The position numbers and the translations under genes are program-made. From assembly GCA_963696025.1 (NCBI GenBank), contig CAVOII010000015.1, positions 62,001 through 126,000 on the forward strand: a stretch of 64,000 bases of DNA, written 5' to 3'. The stretch's first letter is position 1. The number at the start of each line of letters is the position of its first letter. The stretch comes from JABCYV01 sp963696025 (GTDB taxonomy: Bacteria; Acidobacteriota; Terriglobia; Terriglobales; Acidobacteriaceae). Positions 25,822 through 34,269 of the stretch are shown here, one piece after another. The notes under the pieces were generated by a model. The model did not search any database. It was not told the DNA's origin and saw only the letters and a list, made by a program, of their open reading frames with translations.

Positions 25822-27162
25822 ATGCTGCTCCGTCCTCCTGGCCCTAAACCGCACTTCCTGATTGGCAATATGCCGCTCGCCAGTCGTAACCCTCTGGCTG
25901 TGTTCAGTCGTTGGGCTGGAGAATTCGGCGACATCTTCTACTACCGCGCGGGATGGATCCACGTTTATTTCCTGAACCATCCGGACCTGATCGAATTCGT
26001 TCTGGTTCGCAATCACCAGAATTTCCTGAAGGATCGAGTGATCCGGAACAGCCGCTGGTTTTTCGGTGATGGGCTGCTTACGAGCGAGGGTGAGCAATGG
26101 AAGAGGCAGCGAAGGCTCAGCCAGCCAGCGTTTCATCGCGACAGAATCGCCTTATACGCCAGTGTCATGACGAATTATGCGGAGCAGATGCTGTCGCTTT
26201 GGCAAGGCGGTACAGTAATCGACGCACATCAGGAGATGATGAGATTGACTCTGCGTATCGTCGTTCGTGCTTTATTCGGTGTGGAGGCCGAGGAGACGGA
26301 GGAAATCTCTCGATCCTTGAATGTCATGATGCGAAACAGCACCGGTGCCCGACTGCTTCTTCCGCCGTTCTTCCGTCGGCTGCCAGTACCCCAAATGTTC
26401 GAGTTTCGCCGTGCTGTAAGCAAGTTAGATGACACCGTCTACAGAATCATCGACCTGCGTCGGAGGAGCGAAAGAGACTCTGGAGACCTGCTTTCTGTCT
26501 TAATGGAAGCACGGGATGAAGACGGCAGCCGCATGGATGACAAGCAACTTCGGGATGAGGTTATGACCTTTCTTCTCACTGGCCACGAAACAACTGCCCT
26601 GGCTCTTTCCTGGGCGTGGCACCTGCTCAGTCAAGATTCACAGGTAGAGTACAAACTGCATCAAGAGTTAGATCGTGTACTCGCAGGGCGCATACCCACT
26701 GTTTCTGATTTGTCGTCCTTGACCTACAGCGAAGGAGTAATCAAGGAATCCATGAGGCTCTACCCACCGGCGTGGAGCGTTGCCCGTACAGTGATCAAAG
26801 ACTTCGAACTCGGTGGATACCGCATTCCCGCGGGTGCGAGCGTTGTCATGAGCCAGTGGATTATGCATCGTGATCCCAGGTTCTTCTCGGATCCGGAAAA
26901 GTTTGATCCAGACCGCTGGAGTAATGAAAACATACAGAAATTGCCAAAGTTCGCATATTTCCCCTTCGGCGGGGGTCCAAGACAATGCATCGGAGCGTCA
27001 TTCGCGATGATGGAGGCGGTGCTCCTACTCGCGACGATCGCGGGACAGTTTCATCTGGGCAAAGTGGAAGGACAATCGATCGTACCTGTGCCGAGCTTTA
27101 CCCTGCGACCAAAGGAAGGCATTTACGTGTCCTTGAGGAAAAGACGCCAAGGCATGATTTAA
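25822..27162 (+). CDS. cytochrome P450
   Basis: The 446-residue P450 has the I-helix oxygen-activation motif (LLTGHETTALALSW), the K-helix ExxR (VIKESMRLYPPAW), the PERF-like region (DPEKFDPDRW) and the heme loop FPFGGGPRQCIGASFA with Cys389. It has no membrane anchor, so it is soluble, and no reductase is nearby. The sequence resembles class I bacterial P450s of the CYP4-like/fatty-acid group, but the substrate cannot be told. Confidence 0.95.
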   Translation: MLLRPPGPKPHFLIGNMPLASRNPLAVFSRWAGEFGDIFYYRAGWIHVYFLNHPDLIEFVLVRNHQNFLKDRVIRNSRWFFGDGLLTSEGEQWKRQRRLSQPAFHRDRIALYASVMTNYAEQMLSLWQGGTVIDAHQEMMRLTLRIVVRALFGVEAEETEEISRSLNVMMRNSTGARLLLPPFFRRLPVPQMFEFRRAVSKLDDTVYRIIDLRRRSERDSGDLLSVLMEARDEDGSRMDDKQLRDEVMTFLLTGHETTALALSWAWHLLSQDSQVEYKLHQELDRVLAGRIPTVSDLSSLTYSEGVIKESMRLYPPAWSVARTVIKDFELGGYRIPAGASVVMSQWIMHRDPRFFSDPEKFDPDRWSNENIQKLPKFAYFPFGGGPRQCIGASFAMMEAVLLLATIAGQFHLGKVEGQSIVPVPSFTLRPKEGIYVSLRKRRQGMI

Positions 27163-27251
27163 ATGGGCTTCAGCCCCTGAAGACCGGAGGGCCGGAGTGC
27201 AGAACATTTTCCCCGCAATCGTCGTATCCCAGACCCAAAGGAGGCACAATC

Positions 27252-27566
27252 ATGTACTGCACCGCCTGCGGCAAGACGATCGCTGAGGACGGGTGCTATT
27301 GCTCCTACTGCGGCAAGGTGGTGGGGATTCCGCCCGCGCCCAAGAAACTGATGCGCTCCGCAGAGAGAAAGATCGCTGGCGTTTGTGCGGGGCTAGCTCA
27401 GTATTTCAATCTCGACGTATCGGTCATGCGGATCCTCTGCTTCTTCATCACGCTCGCTACGGGAATTTGTCCGGGCGTCGTGACGTTCCTGCTAGCGTGG
27501 ATGATCATCCCAGTTGAGCCAGAACTGAAACCCGTGGTCGCGGCACAACAGCTAGTGACGAGTTAG
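27252..27566 (+). CDS. zinc-ribbon PspC-domain protein
   Basis: Starting at ATG 27252 after AAAGGAGGCAC, the 104-residue product has an N-terminal zinc ribbon (MYCTACGK...CYCSYCGK). A PspC domain follows (RSAERKIAGVCAGLAQYFNLD), then a membrane helix (FFITLATGICPGVVTFLLAWMIIP). PspC proteins take part in envelope-stress responses. An upstream in-frame extension to 26985 overlaps P450 and is not used. Confidence 0.9.
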   Translation: MYCTACGKTIAEDGCYCSYCGKVVGIPPAPKKLMRSAERKIAGVCAGLAQYFNLDVSVMRILCFFITLATGICPGVVTFLLAWMIIPVEPELKPVVAAQQLVTS

Positions 27567-27614
27567 GGATCTGCACGCGTTTAAAACGCAGGGACAGCCC
27601 GCAAGACGACATAT

Positions 27615-27839
27615 TTACGCCACATCTCTGGCGGTCTGAATTTCGGAGGCGTAAGAAGCCATTTTGGCGTCCCACTTCAAAGCGCGAATTTGATTGGCGA
27701 TTTCAGGCGCGTGGCTTCGATCCGCAATCTGTGCGGCCACTTCCAACGCTTCGTTGATGGCAGTTACAGGAAGGCCACTGCCGCCTGTCTTAAGGCTCGT
27801 CAGACCATACTTTGTGCGGAGATTTTCTGCCAGAGTCAT
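27615..27839 (-). CDS. small hypothetical protein, 74 aa
   Basis: From ATG 27839 (MTLAENLRTKYGL), with GGAGG eight bases upstream, a 74-residue mostly helical protein is encoded (AINEALEVAAQIADRSHAPE, IANQIRALKWDAKMASYASE). No domain recognised. Between it and 28125 no gene is supported. Confidence 0.5.
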   Translation of the reverse strand: MTLAENLRTKYGLTSLKTGGSGLPVTAINEALEVAAQIADRSHAPEIANQIRALKWDAKMASYASEIQTARDVA

Positions 27840-28125
27840 GCGAAACACCTCCAGCTTTCAAGATTTAACAGGGTTTCGTGTGGGATTCTTTTATCGTGAA
27901 ATCGACCGATATGCAAGCATCAATCCACGTCGGCGATTGGAAGATCGGCGAACTCTCTGCGCTAAAGTTCTGACGGCGCAAGAATCGGAATTGGGTGCGA
28001 TCCTTCACACCCTACGATCCGCCCTTCGTGAGCATGTCGACCGTCCTGAGGAAACTCGCTGCCGCGAAGCTTGTCTGCGTCAAGGGGAGAGATGAGATGG
28101 TTAGCATCGAATTTATGGGGGCTGT

Positions 28126-28278
28126 TCAATGAATCGGGAGGTACGCGGCCTCACCGAGAACCCCTTTCTGCATGCGTGGACTAAGTTCGGCGAGCGGAAG
28201 CGTCTCGGGCAACCCGAGTTCCCGCAGCAGCGGAGCGAGAATCGCGTCGATGAAAACTGTGTCAATCGCATGTGTCAT
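28126..28278 (-). CDS. 50-aa protein following the fused integrase
   Basis: An ATG at 28278, preceded by AGAGGATCACA, opens a 50-residue acidic frame (MTHAIDTVFIDAILAPLLRE ... LAELSPRMQKG) that stops at 28126. It lies 73 bp after the integrase stop on the same strand. The start signal and composition support a real gene. It could be a recombination directionality factor by position, but it has no recognisable helix-turn-helix, so no function is claimed. Confidence 0.45.
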   Translation of the reverse strand: MTHAIDTVFIDAILAPLLRELGLPETLPLAELSPRMQKGVLGEAAYLPIH

Positions 28279-28351
28279 TGTGATCCTCTGTGTGCCGCAA
28301 TTGCTTGCCGCAACGCCGGTTCCAGGGTCGGCGGTTCGAACGACGATATGA

Positions 28352-29809
28352 CTAAGCGAAAATCTCGTTCACCTTATTCCGTACATGCTGGCTGCGTGAA
28401 GGCTTTAAATATCGCATCGTTGATTCCATGTCTGAGTGACCAAGCCACTGCTGAACCAGATCAACACCTGCCCAGAGACACCGCGTCGCGAACGTTGCAC
28501 GGAACTTGTGAAGCCAGAAGTTGTCTTGGTCGAGCTTCGCTCGCTCTGCTACGGCTTTCAGGCAGTCGAGGAAGTCGAGCTTCGGCTTGCAACCGGCAGT
28601 AGGGAACACCAGACCACATGTCTTGTCTGCCTTGGCTTTCCATGCCTTTAGGCTTTTCACTAGGTTCGCAGGAATCGGAATCTCGCGCTCTTTGTACGCC
28701 TTCGGCGTCCATGCCCGGTCGGGCTTGTGGCTGACGCGCACGGTTGCGTGGGCGACGTTGACGTCCGACCAGTAGGTGTACATGACTTCCTGCTCTCGCA
28801 TTCCTGTCATCAGGAAGAACTCATACCAGAGCCGCTCTTCCGCATGGCAAGCCGCAAGCAGCTTGTCGAGTTCTTCCGGCTCGTAAATCTCAGGTTCCTC
28901 TTCCGTGTAGCGCGGCCAGTCGTTCTTGTTCACTAGCCCACGAATTCCGTTCGCCTTCAGGAACGTCATTACGTTCTCGAACTTGTTGTAGACGCTGCGT
29001 GGCGCCTGCTTCTTCTCGTCTCTCAGAAAGGCGGAAAACTTGAGCAGGTCTCTGCGGTCGACTTCGTCAAGGTTTTGTTTATGACAGGACTCGGTGAAAT
29101 AGTGCAGTGCGGTCGTGTAAGCGGCAAGTGTCTTCGGCTTCTTCGTGAGCTTCGTTTCGTCCAGGAACTCCGCGACTGCTGCCGCCAGTGAGCGATGCCC
29201 GTTCTGCCCATTAGGAACCACGGTGACGCCATTGTTCACGGCATTCAGCTCAGCCTCTTTGCGCAGCCGCCGTGCGCTGGCATCGGCTGCATCTTTGCCG
29301 ACAGACAGGCGGACCCGTTTACCGTCTTTACGCCACTCCAAATAGTAAGCACCTTCTTCGTGCTTCTCTTCCTTTCCGTTCACCACAACCATGTCAGGCT
29401 TGACGCGGCCGTTGGCCGACTGAGCGACGGGGCAGTAACGCAGCCCGTGGTCTGTTTGCACGCGTTTTGTGAGGTTCACAGAGTAGCCCCCTGTTCTCAT
29501 CACAAATCGTTTTTGATTTTCTATGCGGGTGACGTACTCCAGATTAGGCGCGTGGTTATGAATGCAGTCGCCGTCCTTATGAGTGATCTCGTGGTGCGGC
29601 GGGCAGTCGCCGAGAAACGCAGAAGCGACCAAGCTGTGCACTGTGCATTTTCGCTGGAATCCGCTGCTGGACAGGGTGACGTAAAGCCGCCCGTTCTTCA
29701 TCTTGACGGGCTGCATGATTTTGCTGGTTTGAGTGTTGCGGACTTGCCCTTGGTCTGAGACTTGATAAATGCCGTCGTACCCAGCGATGTCGCGCCATTG
29801 CTCGGCCAT
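28352..29809 (-). CDS. NUMOD4/HNH - tyrosine recombinase fusion integrase
   Basis: The 485-residue protein opens with a NUMOD4-like segment (EQWRDIAGYDGIYQVSDQGQ) and an HNH_3-like segment (VHSLVASAFLGDCPPHHEIT, HKDGDCIHNHAPNLEYVT; residues 57-94), the modules of some homing endonucleases. Residues 205-485 are a tyrosine recombinase with Arg338 (TGMREQEV), Lys373, His434-x-x-Arg437 (LHKFRATFATR), His458 (WLGHSD) and Tyr467. All catalytic recombinase residues are present. The gene ends near a 50-aa gene and starts 95 bp from the 3' end of tRNA-Ser, a standard integration site. The nuclease half may be inactive. Confidence 0.88.
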   Translation of the reverse strand: MAEQWRDIAGYDGIYQVSDQGQVRNTQTSKIMQPVKMKNGRLYVTLSSSGFQRKCTVHSLVASAFLGDCPPHHEITHKDGDCIHNHAPNLEYVTRIENQKRFVMRTGGYSVNLTKRVQTDHGLRYCPVAQSANGRVKPDMVVVNGKEEKHEEGAYYLEWRKDGKRVRLSVGKDAADASARRLRKEAELNAVNNGVTVVPNGQNGHRSLAAAVAEFLDETKLTKKPKTLAAYTTALHYFTESCHKQNLDEVDRRDLLKFSAFLRDEKKQAPRSVYNKFENVMTFLKANGIRGLVNKNDWPRYTEEEPEIYEPEELDKLLAACHAEERLWYEFFLMTGMREQEVMYTYWSDVNVAHATVRVSHKPDRAWTPKAYKEREIPIPANLVKSLKAWKAKADKTCGLVFPTAGCKPKLDFLDCLKAVAERAKLDQDNFWLHKFRATFATRCLWAGVDLVQQWLGHSDMESTMRYLKPSRSQHVRNKVNEIFA

Positions 29810-29903
29810 ACCTCACTGCTCCTTGGTGGGGCAACCGAAAAGGTATACCCCGTGGACTCAGAGTAGGTATCACCAGCTTGCAAGTGCTAGATAACTAAAG
29901 TAA

Positions 29904-29993
29904 TGGCGGAGAGGGAGGGATTCGAACCCCCGATACCCGTTAAGGTATGTCCGCTTTCGAGGCGGATCGTTTCAACCGCTCACGCACCTCTCC
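29904..29993 (-). tRNA. tRNA-Ser (anticodon CGA)
   Basis: Read on the minus strand, GGAGAGG and CCTCTCC form the acceptor stem, followed by discriminator G and an encoded CCA. The anticodon stem TCCGC/GCGGA holds loop CTCGAAA, giving CGA. The long variable arm and T-loop GGTTCGAATCC fit a 90-nt class II tRNA-Ser reading UCG. The 3' end faces the integrase. Confidence 0.95.
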
Positions 29994-30041
29994 GCGCCAA
30001 AAAAAGCTGTTAGCGTTCAGCCATCCTCTCTCAGCGAACCC

Positions 30042-30067
30042 AGATTCCTCGCTTCACTCGGAATGAC
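30042..30067 (+). repeat. short REP-like repeat copy
   Basis: CAGATTCCTCGCTTCACTCG plus GAATGAC, a short form of the dispersed repeat, just past the 5' end of the tRNA. Confidence 0.55.
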
Positions 30068-30100
30068 AGGCCCCTGCATCCAAGGGCCAGCCACCAACGA

Positions 30101-30529
30101 CTAACGACGGCTTCTAAAAAACGACTGCAGTATTTCGCCGCAACGACCAGCCAGCAGGCCTCCCCGCACTTCCATCTGATGGTTCAATTGGGGGTGGTTG
30201 AGCACCGCCAGTACCGAGTGGACCGCACCTGCCTTTGGGTCGTCCGCGCCGTACACCAGGCGTTTCAGCCGGGCGTGAATCATGGCGCCAGCGCACATAG
30301 CGCATGGTTCGATTGTAGCAAACAGCTCGCAGTCTCCCAGCCGATGATTGCCGAGGGCGGCACCGGCTTCCCGCAGAGCAACGATCTCCGCGTGCGCAGT
30401 GGGATCGGAATCGGTCAAGTTCCTGTTCCAACCGCGGCCGACGAGCTTTCCGGCGGAGACGACAACGGCTCCCACGGGCACCTCCCCGGCTTCCAGCGCG
30501 CCCTGCGCGGCGCGAAGGGCTTCTTCCAT
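30101..30529 (-). CDS. tadA: tRNA-specific adenosine deaminase
   Basis: The 142-residue form from ATG 30529 (MEEALRAAQGALEAGEVPVG) has the zinc deaminase motifs TAHAEIVALREAG and PCAMCAGAMIHARL. TadA converts A34 to inosine in tRNA-Arg(ACG), and sometimes other tRNAs. The frame is open back to 30634 but that part crosses a REP-like repeat, so the shorter start is preferred. It lies about 110 bp from the 5' end of tRNA-Ser. Confidence 0.93.
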   Translation of the reverse strand: MEEALRAAQGALEAGEVPVGAVVVSAGKLVGRGWNRNLTDSDPTAHAEIVALREAGAALGNHRLGDCELFATIEPCAMCAGAMIHARLKRLVYGADDPKAGAVHSVLAVLNHPQLNHQMEVRGGLLAGRCGEILQSFFRSRR

Positions 30530-30580
30530 CCAGAATTCGTCGGAAGCAGTTGTTAGTCGTGAGTCGGTCACGGCTGATGC

Positions 30581-30626
30581 GCGAGATCCCGCGCTCCGCC
30601 TGAAGAACGGCTGCGCTCGGGATGAC
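30581..30626 (+). repeat. REP-like dispersed repeat, copy A
   Basis: GCGAGATCCCGCGCTCCGCC continues into TGAAGAACGGCTGCGCTCGG and GATGAC. TCCCG near the start and CGGGA near the end pair, giving a hairpin. Confidence 0.7.
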
Positions 30627-30729
30627 TCCAGCAAGATTGTAGAACGGCCCGGTCCCCAACTGTACCGCTATCCCGTTCATTGACTCACGTATGTTTGAGC
30701 ACTAAGATTGCCGGGCGACGTCAGCTCCT

Positions 30730-33684
30730 ATGATTGGTCAGACCATCTCGCACTATCGCATTGTGGAGAAGCTGGGCGGCGGCGGCATGGGTGTGGTGTA
30801 CAAGGCCGAGGACCTTAAGCTGGGGCGATTCGTAGCGCTGAAGTTCCTGCCAGATGACGTTGCCCGGGATCCCCAGTCTTTAAACCGCTTTCAGCGGGAG
30901 GCCAAAGCTGCCTCGGCCCTAAATCATCCCAATATCTGTACCATCCACGAAATTGACGAACAGGATGGCCAAGCGTTCATCGTGATGGAGTTCCTCGACG
31001 GCATGACCCTGAAGCACCGAATCGCGGGGCGGCCGTTGGACTTGGAAGTTCTGTTATCCCTGGCCATCGAGATTGCCGATGCGCTCGATGCGGCCCACGC
31101 CGAAGGGATTGTTCATCGCGACATTAAACCTGCGAACATCTTTGTGACCAAGCGCGGTCACGCTAAGATCCTCGACTTCGGATTGGCGAAAGTGACCCCG
31201 GCCCAAGTGGTGGAAGCGGCGGGAGCGACGGCGATGCCGACCGCGGGTGCCAGCATGGATCCACTGACCAATCCAGGTTCGGCGTTGGGCACCGTGGGAT
31301 ATATGTCGCCGGAACAGGCGCGGGGGAAGGAACTCGATAACCGGACGGATCTATTTTCCTTTGGGGCGGTTCTGTATGAAATGGCGACGGGAACGGTTCC
31401 TTTTCGTGGCGACACGTCCGCCGTGGTCTTTGAGGCGATTCTCAGCCGTGCGCCGGTTTCTCCGATACGCCTGAATCCGGATCTACCCGCTGAACTGGAA
31501 CATATTATTAACCGGGCGCTGGAGAAGGATCGCAATCTGCGCTATCAGCATGCGTCCGAAATCCGGGCAGAGCTGCAACGGACCAAGCGGGACACGGAAT
31601 CCAGCCGGTCGGTTGTGCCTGCGGCTGAGCCGATTGCGTCGACGGGTAGCAGCGGAAAGATCGCAGCCGCGCCTTCGACAGGCGCTTCGGCCAAACAGCA
31701 ACCGCCCACTGCAGGGATAGCGTTGGAGGCTCCAGTTTCGGGGAGCACGAGTAGCGTTTCCGTACAAGTCAGACGGAGCGGAATGCTGCTTATGACCGCC
31801 TTCGCTTTGATCGCGGTTGTTACCGCTGGAGTGTTCTTCTATGGCCGCCGATCACGTGGGCTAACGCAGAAGGATTCCATCCTGCTGACAGACTTTGTGA
31901 ACACTACCGGCGATACCGTGTTTGACGGAACCTTGAAGCAGGCATTGGCAGTGCAGCTTGAGCAATCTCCTTATCTCAACGTTCTGCCAGAGTCGCGAAT
32001 TCGAGACGCCTTACGTTTCATGGGCCGCCCGGCCGACGAGCGAGTCACCAGTGACGTGGCCCGCGAGATATGCATACGGGAGGGCGTTAAGGCGATGTTG
32101 ACCGGCTCAATCGCGAGTCTGGGCAGCCATTACGTGATTGACCTGAACGCCATCAACGCACAGACAGGAGACTCGCTGGCACGTGCGCAAGTGGAGGCCG
32201 AGAATAAGGAGCAGGTGCTAAAGTCGCTGGACCAGGCTGCCTCAAGTCTGCGCGGCAAGCTGGGAGAATCTGTTGCTTCGCTCGAGAAGTTTGCTGTGCC
32301 ACTGGAGCGGGCGACCACGTCGTCGCTGGATGCCTTGAAGGAGTTCAGCGTGGGGCAGGCTGCACATCAAAAGCAGGATGATGTAGGAGCGATTCCCCAC
32401 TTGAAGCGTGCCGTCGAGCTGGATCCCAATTTCGCCATGGCCTACGCGACGCTGGGCGTCGCTTACGGGAATCTGACTCAGCAGGGTCTGGCCGGCGATA
32501 ACCTGAAGAAGGCCTTCGACCTTAAAGAAAGGGCAAGTGAGCGGGAGAAGTTTTACATTTCGGCTCATTACTATGACATAGGAACCGGGGAAGTGGATAA
32601 AGCCATCGAGGTCTACGAAGAGTGGAAGAAGACGTATCCACGAGACACCGTTCCCTGGGACAACTTGTCGCTGCGGTATGAGGCAATCGGTCAGCATGAG
32701 AAGGCATTAGCTAACGCCAGTGAAGCACTGCGCCTCAACCCCAAAGATTCATATGCTTACCAGGACGTTTCGGAGGATTACGAACGCCTGAACCGCTATG
32801 ATGAAGCGAAGGCTGTGGTTGAGAAAGCCATCGCGCAGGGCGCAACCGTGGATACATCGCGATTTACTCTTTATGAGATTGCGTTCATCCAGCACGACAA
32901 CACCGCTATGGAGCGCCAAGTCGAAGCGTTAAGAGGAAATCCCGTCGAACCGATCATCCTGCTGTTGAAGGCACAAGGGGAGTGTGCCTTGGGGAAGCTG
33001 CGAAATTCCAGGCAGACCTTTACGCAGGCGCTGAATTTGGCCCAGGGTCACGGTATGAAGGAATTAGCGGGAATCATCCGCGCTTTGGAGGCGGCCTGTG
33101 AGGCGGAGGTGGGGAATATGGCTGCCGCTCGCCAACAAGCCTCCGATGCTCTCGCCGCGTCCGATGACAGAGGCACACGAGACCTAGGGGCGGCAGCCTT
33201 GGCGAGAGCTGGCGATGTAGTCCGGGCTGAGAAGCTGGTAGAGAATTTGGCCAAGGAGTTCCCCACCAATACGATTCTCAACCGAGTGGATATACCGATG
33301 ACACAGGCCTTGATCGAGCTGCAGCGGAACAATCCGGAGAAGGCGATTGCGCTGCTGGAAGCGACCCGACCCTATGAACTCGGCGCCGGACCTGGCGCGG
33401 CCGGTTACATGCCCACCTACTTTCGCGGAGAAGCCTTCCTGAAGGCGCACGAAGGAACAAAAGCTGCCGCTGAGTTCCAGCGGACTCTGGACCACCCCGG
33501 CGTCGATCCGACCAGTTCGCTCTACACTCTGGCGCGGTTGGGCTTAGGGCGCGCCTACGTAGTCCAGGGTGATACCGCAAAAGCTAAGACTGCCTACCAG
33601 GACTTCTTCGCGGCGTGGAAAGATGCCGACCCCGATGTGCCGATCCTCAAGGAAGCCAAGGCGGAGTATGGCAAATTGCAATGA
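30730..33684 (+). CDS. Ser/Thr protein kinase with TPR domain
   Basis: The 984-residue protein has a PknB-type kinase domain (1-280) with YRIVEKLGGGGMGVVYKAED, VALKFLP (Lys), VHRDIKPANIF, DFGLAKV and GYMSPEQARG. A Pro/Ser-rich linker and one membrane helix near 360 (MLLMTAFALIAVVTAGVFF) follow. Next is a FlgO/adenylate-cyclase-like segment (SILLTDFVNTTGDTVFDGTL, GVKAMLTGSIASLG), then about ten TPR-like repeats to the end. Such kinases are abundant in acidobacteria. The TPR part would be periplasmic and sense an unknown signal. The gene stands alone. Confidence 0.94.
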   Translation: MIGQTISHYRIVEKLGGGGMGVVYKAEDLKLGRFVALKFLPDDVARDPQSLNRFQREAKAASALNHPNICTIHEIDEQDGQAFIVMEFLDGMTLKHRIAGRPLDLEVLLSLAIEIADALDAAHAEGIVHRDIKPANIFVTKRGHAKILDFGLAKVTPAQVVEAAGATAMPTAGASMDPLTNPGSALGTVGYMSPEQARGKELDNRTDLFSFGAVLYEMATGTVPFRGDTSAVVFEAILSRAPVSPIRLNPDLPAELEHIINRALEKDRNLRYQHASEIRAELQRTKRDTESSRSVVPAAEPIASTGSSGKIAAAPSTGASAKQQPPTAGIALEAPVSGSTSSVSVQVRRSGMLLMTAFALIAVVTAGVFFYGRRSRGLTQKDSILLTDFVNTTGDTVFDGTLKQALAVQLEQSPYLNVLPESRIRDALRFMGRPADERVTSDVAREICIREGVKAMLTGSIASLGSHYVIDLNAINAQTGDSLARAQVEAENKEQVLKSLDQAASSLRGKLGESVASLEKFAVPLERATTSSLDALKEFSVGQAAHQKQDDVGAIPHLKRAVELDPNFAMAYATLGVAYGNLTQQGLAGDNLKKAFDLKERASEREKFYISAHYYDIGTGEVDKAIEVYEEWKKTYPRDTVPWDNLSLRYEAIGQHEKALANASEALRLNPKDSYAYQDVSEDYERLNRYDEAKAVVEKAIAQGATVDTSRFTLYEIAFIQHDNTAMERQVEALRGNPVEPIILLLKAQGECALGKLRNSRQTFTQALNLAQGHGMKELAGIIRALEAACEAEVGNMAAARQQASDALAASDDRGTRDLGAAALARAGDVVRAEKLVENLAKEFPTNTILNRVDIPMTQALIELQRNNPEKAIALLEATRPYELGAGPGAAGYMPTYFRGEAFLKAHEGTKAAAEFQRTLDHPGVDPTSSLYTLARLGLGRAYVVQGDTAKAKTAYQDFFAAWKDADPDVPILKEAKAEYGKLQ

Positions 33685-33721
33685 TCGTCTCGCGATCGGT
33701 TGATGATATGCTTGATTCGCT

Positions 33722-34183
33722 ATGGGGATACCAGGGCTGTTGCGCAAAATCTTTCTGGTTGATCTGCTCCAGGGGCTGAGCGTCACCTTCCGTTATCAGG
33801 ATCCCAAGGAGATTTACACCGAGCAGTACCCGCTTCAGCGGCCGCAGGTGGCGGAACGGTATCGCGGGGCACCACGGCTGAATGTAAATCCAGATACCAA
33901 TGAGACCATGTGCATCGCCTGCGATCTGTGCGCGCTCGCTTGTCCTGAGCATCTGATCGTGGTCTCCAGCGAACGCAACGAGAAGACTCGCCGCAAGGAA
34001 CTCACAAACTTTACCTACGATCTGAGCCGTTGCATGTTTTGCGGGCTGTGCGAGGACGCCTGTCCTACCGACGCGTTGGAGCTGACCCAGGATTTCGAAT
34101 TAGCTAGCTACACCCGCGAAGGAGCCATTTGGAATCGCGAAATGCTAGAGAAGGGCCCCCAGCCTACGCAGTATAAGAGATAG
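33722..34183 (+). CDS. nuoI: NADH-quinone oxidoreductase subunit I-like 2x[4Fe-4S] protein
   Basis: The 153-residue protein has two [4Fe-4S] motifs, CIACDLCALACPEH near residue 62 and CMFCGLCEDACPTDALEL near 102. The leading RKIFLVDLLQGLSVTFRYQ matches NuoI. In complex I it carries clusters N6a and N6b between the peripheral and membrane arms. No other nuo genes flank it, unlike the usual 11-14 gene operon, so it may be an extra copy or the cluster is dispersed. It begins 37 bp after the kinase stop. Confidence 0.85.
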   Translation: MGIPGLLRKIFLVDLLQGLSVTFRYQDPKEIYTEQYPLQRPQVAERYRGAPRLNVNPDTNETMCIACDLCALACPEHLIVVSSERNEKTRRKELTNFTYDLSRCMFCGLCEDACPTDALELTQDFELASYTREGAIWNREMLEKGPQPTQYKR

Positions 34184-34269
34184 TCGCTGGTCGTCGGTCT
34201 TCAGTGGTTAGCCAATAACAAATCCCTTCTATCCGACGTCTGATTTGACCAACGACGAAGGACCAACAA

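Noticed and set aside
27900..28120. Possible BlaI/MecI-type regulator remnant
   Set aside because: STVLRKLAAAKLVCVKG looks a little like the family, but stops and lack of other motifs make it unsupported.
29904..29993. Second attachment site for the tRNA-Ser integrase in this window
   Set aside because: No repeat of the tRNA 3' end was noticed to the left by eye; the far end of any island is unknown.
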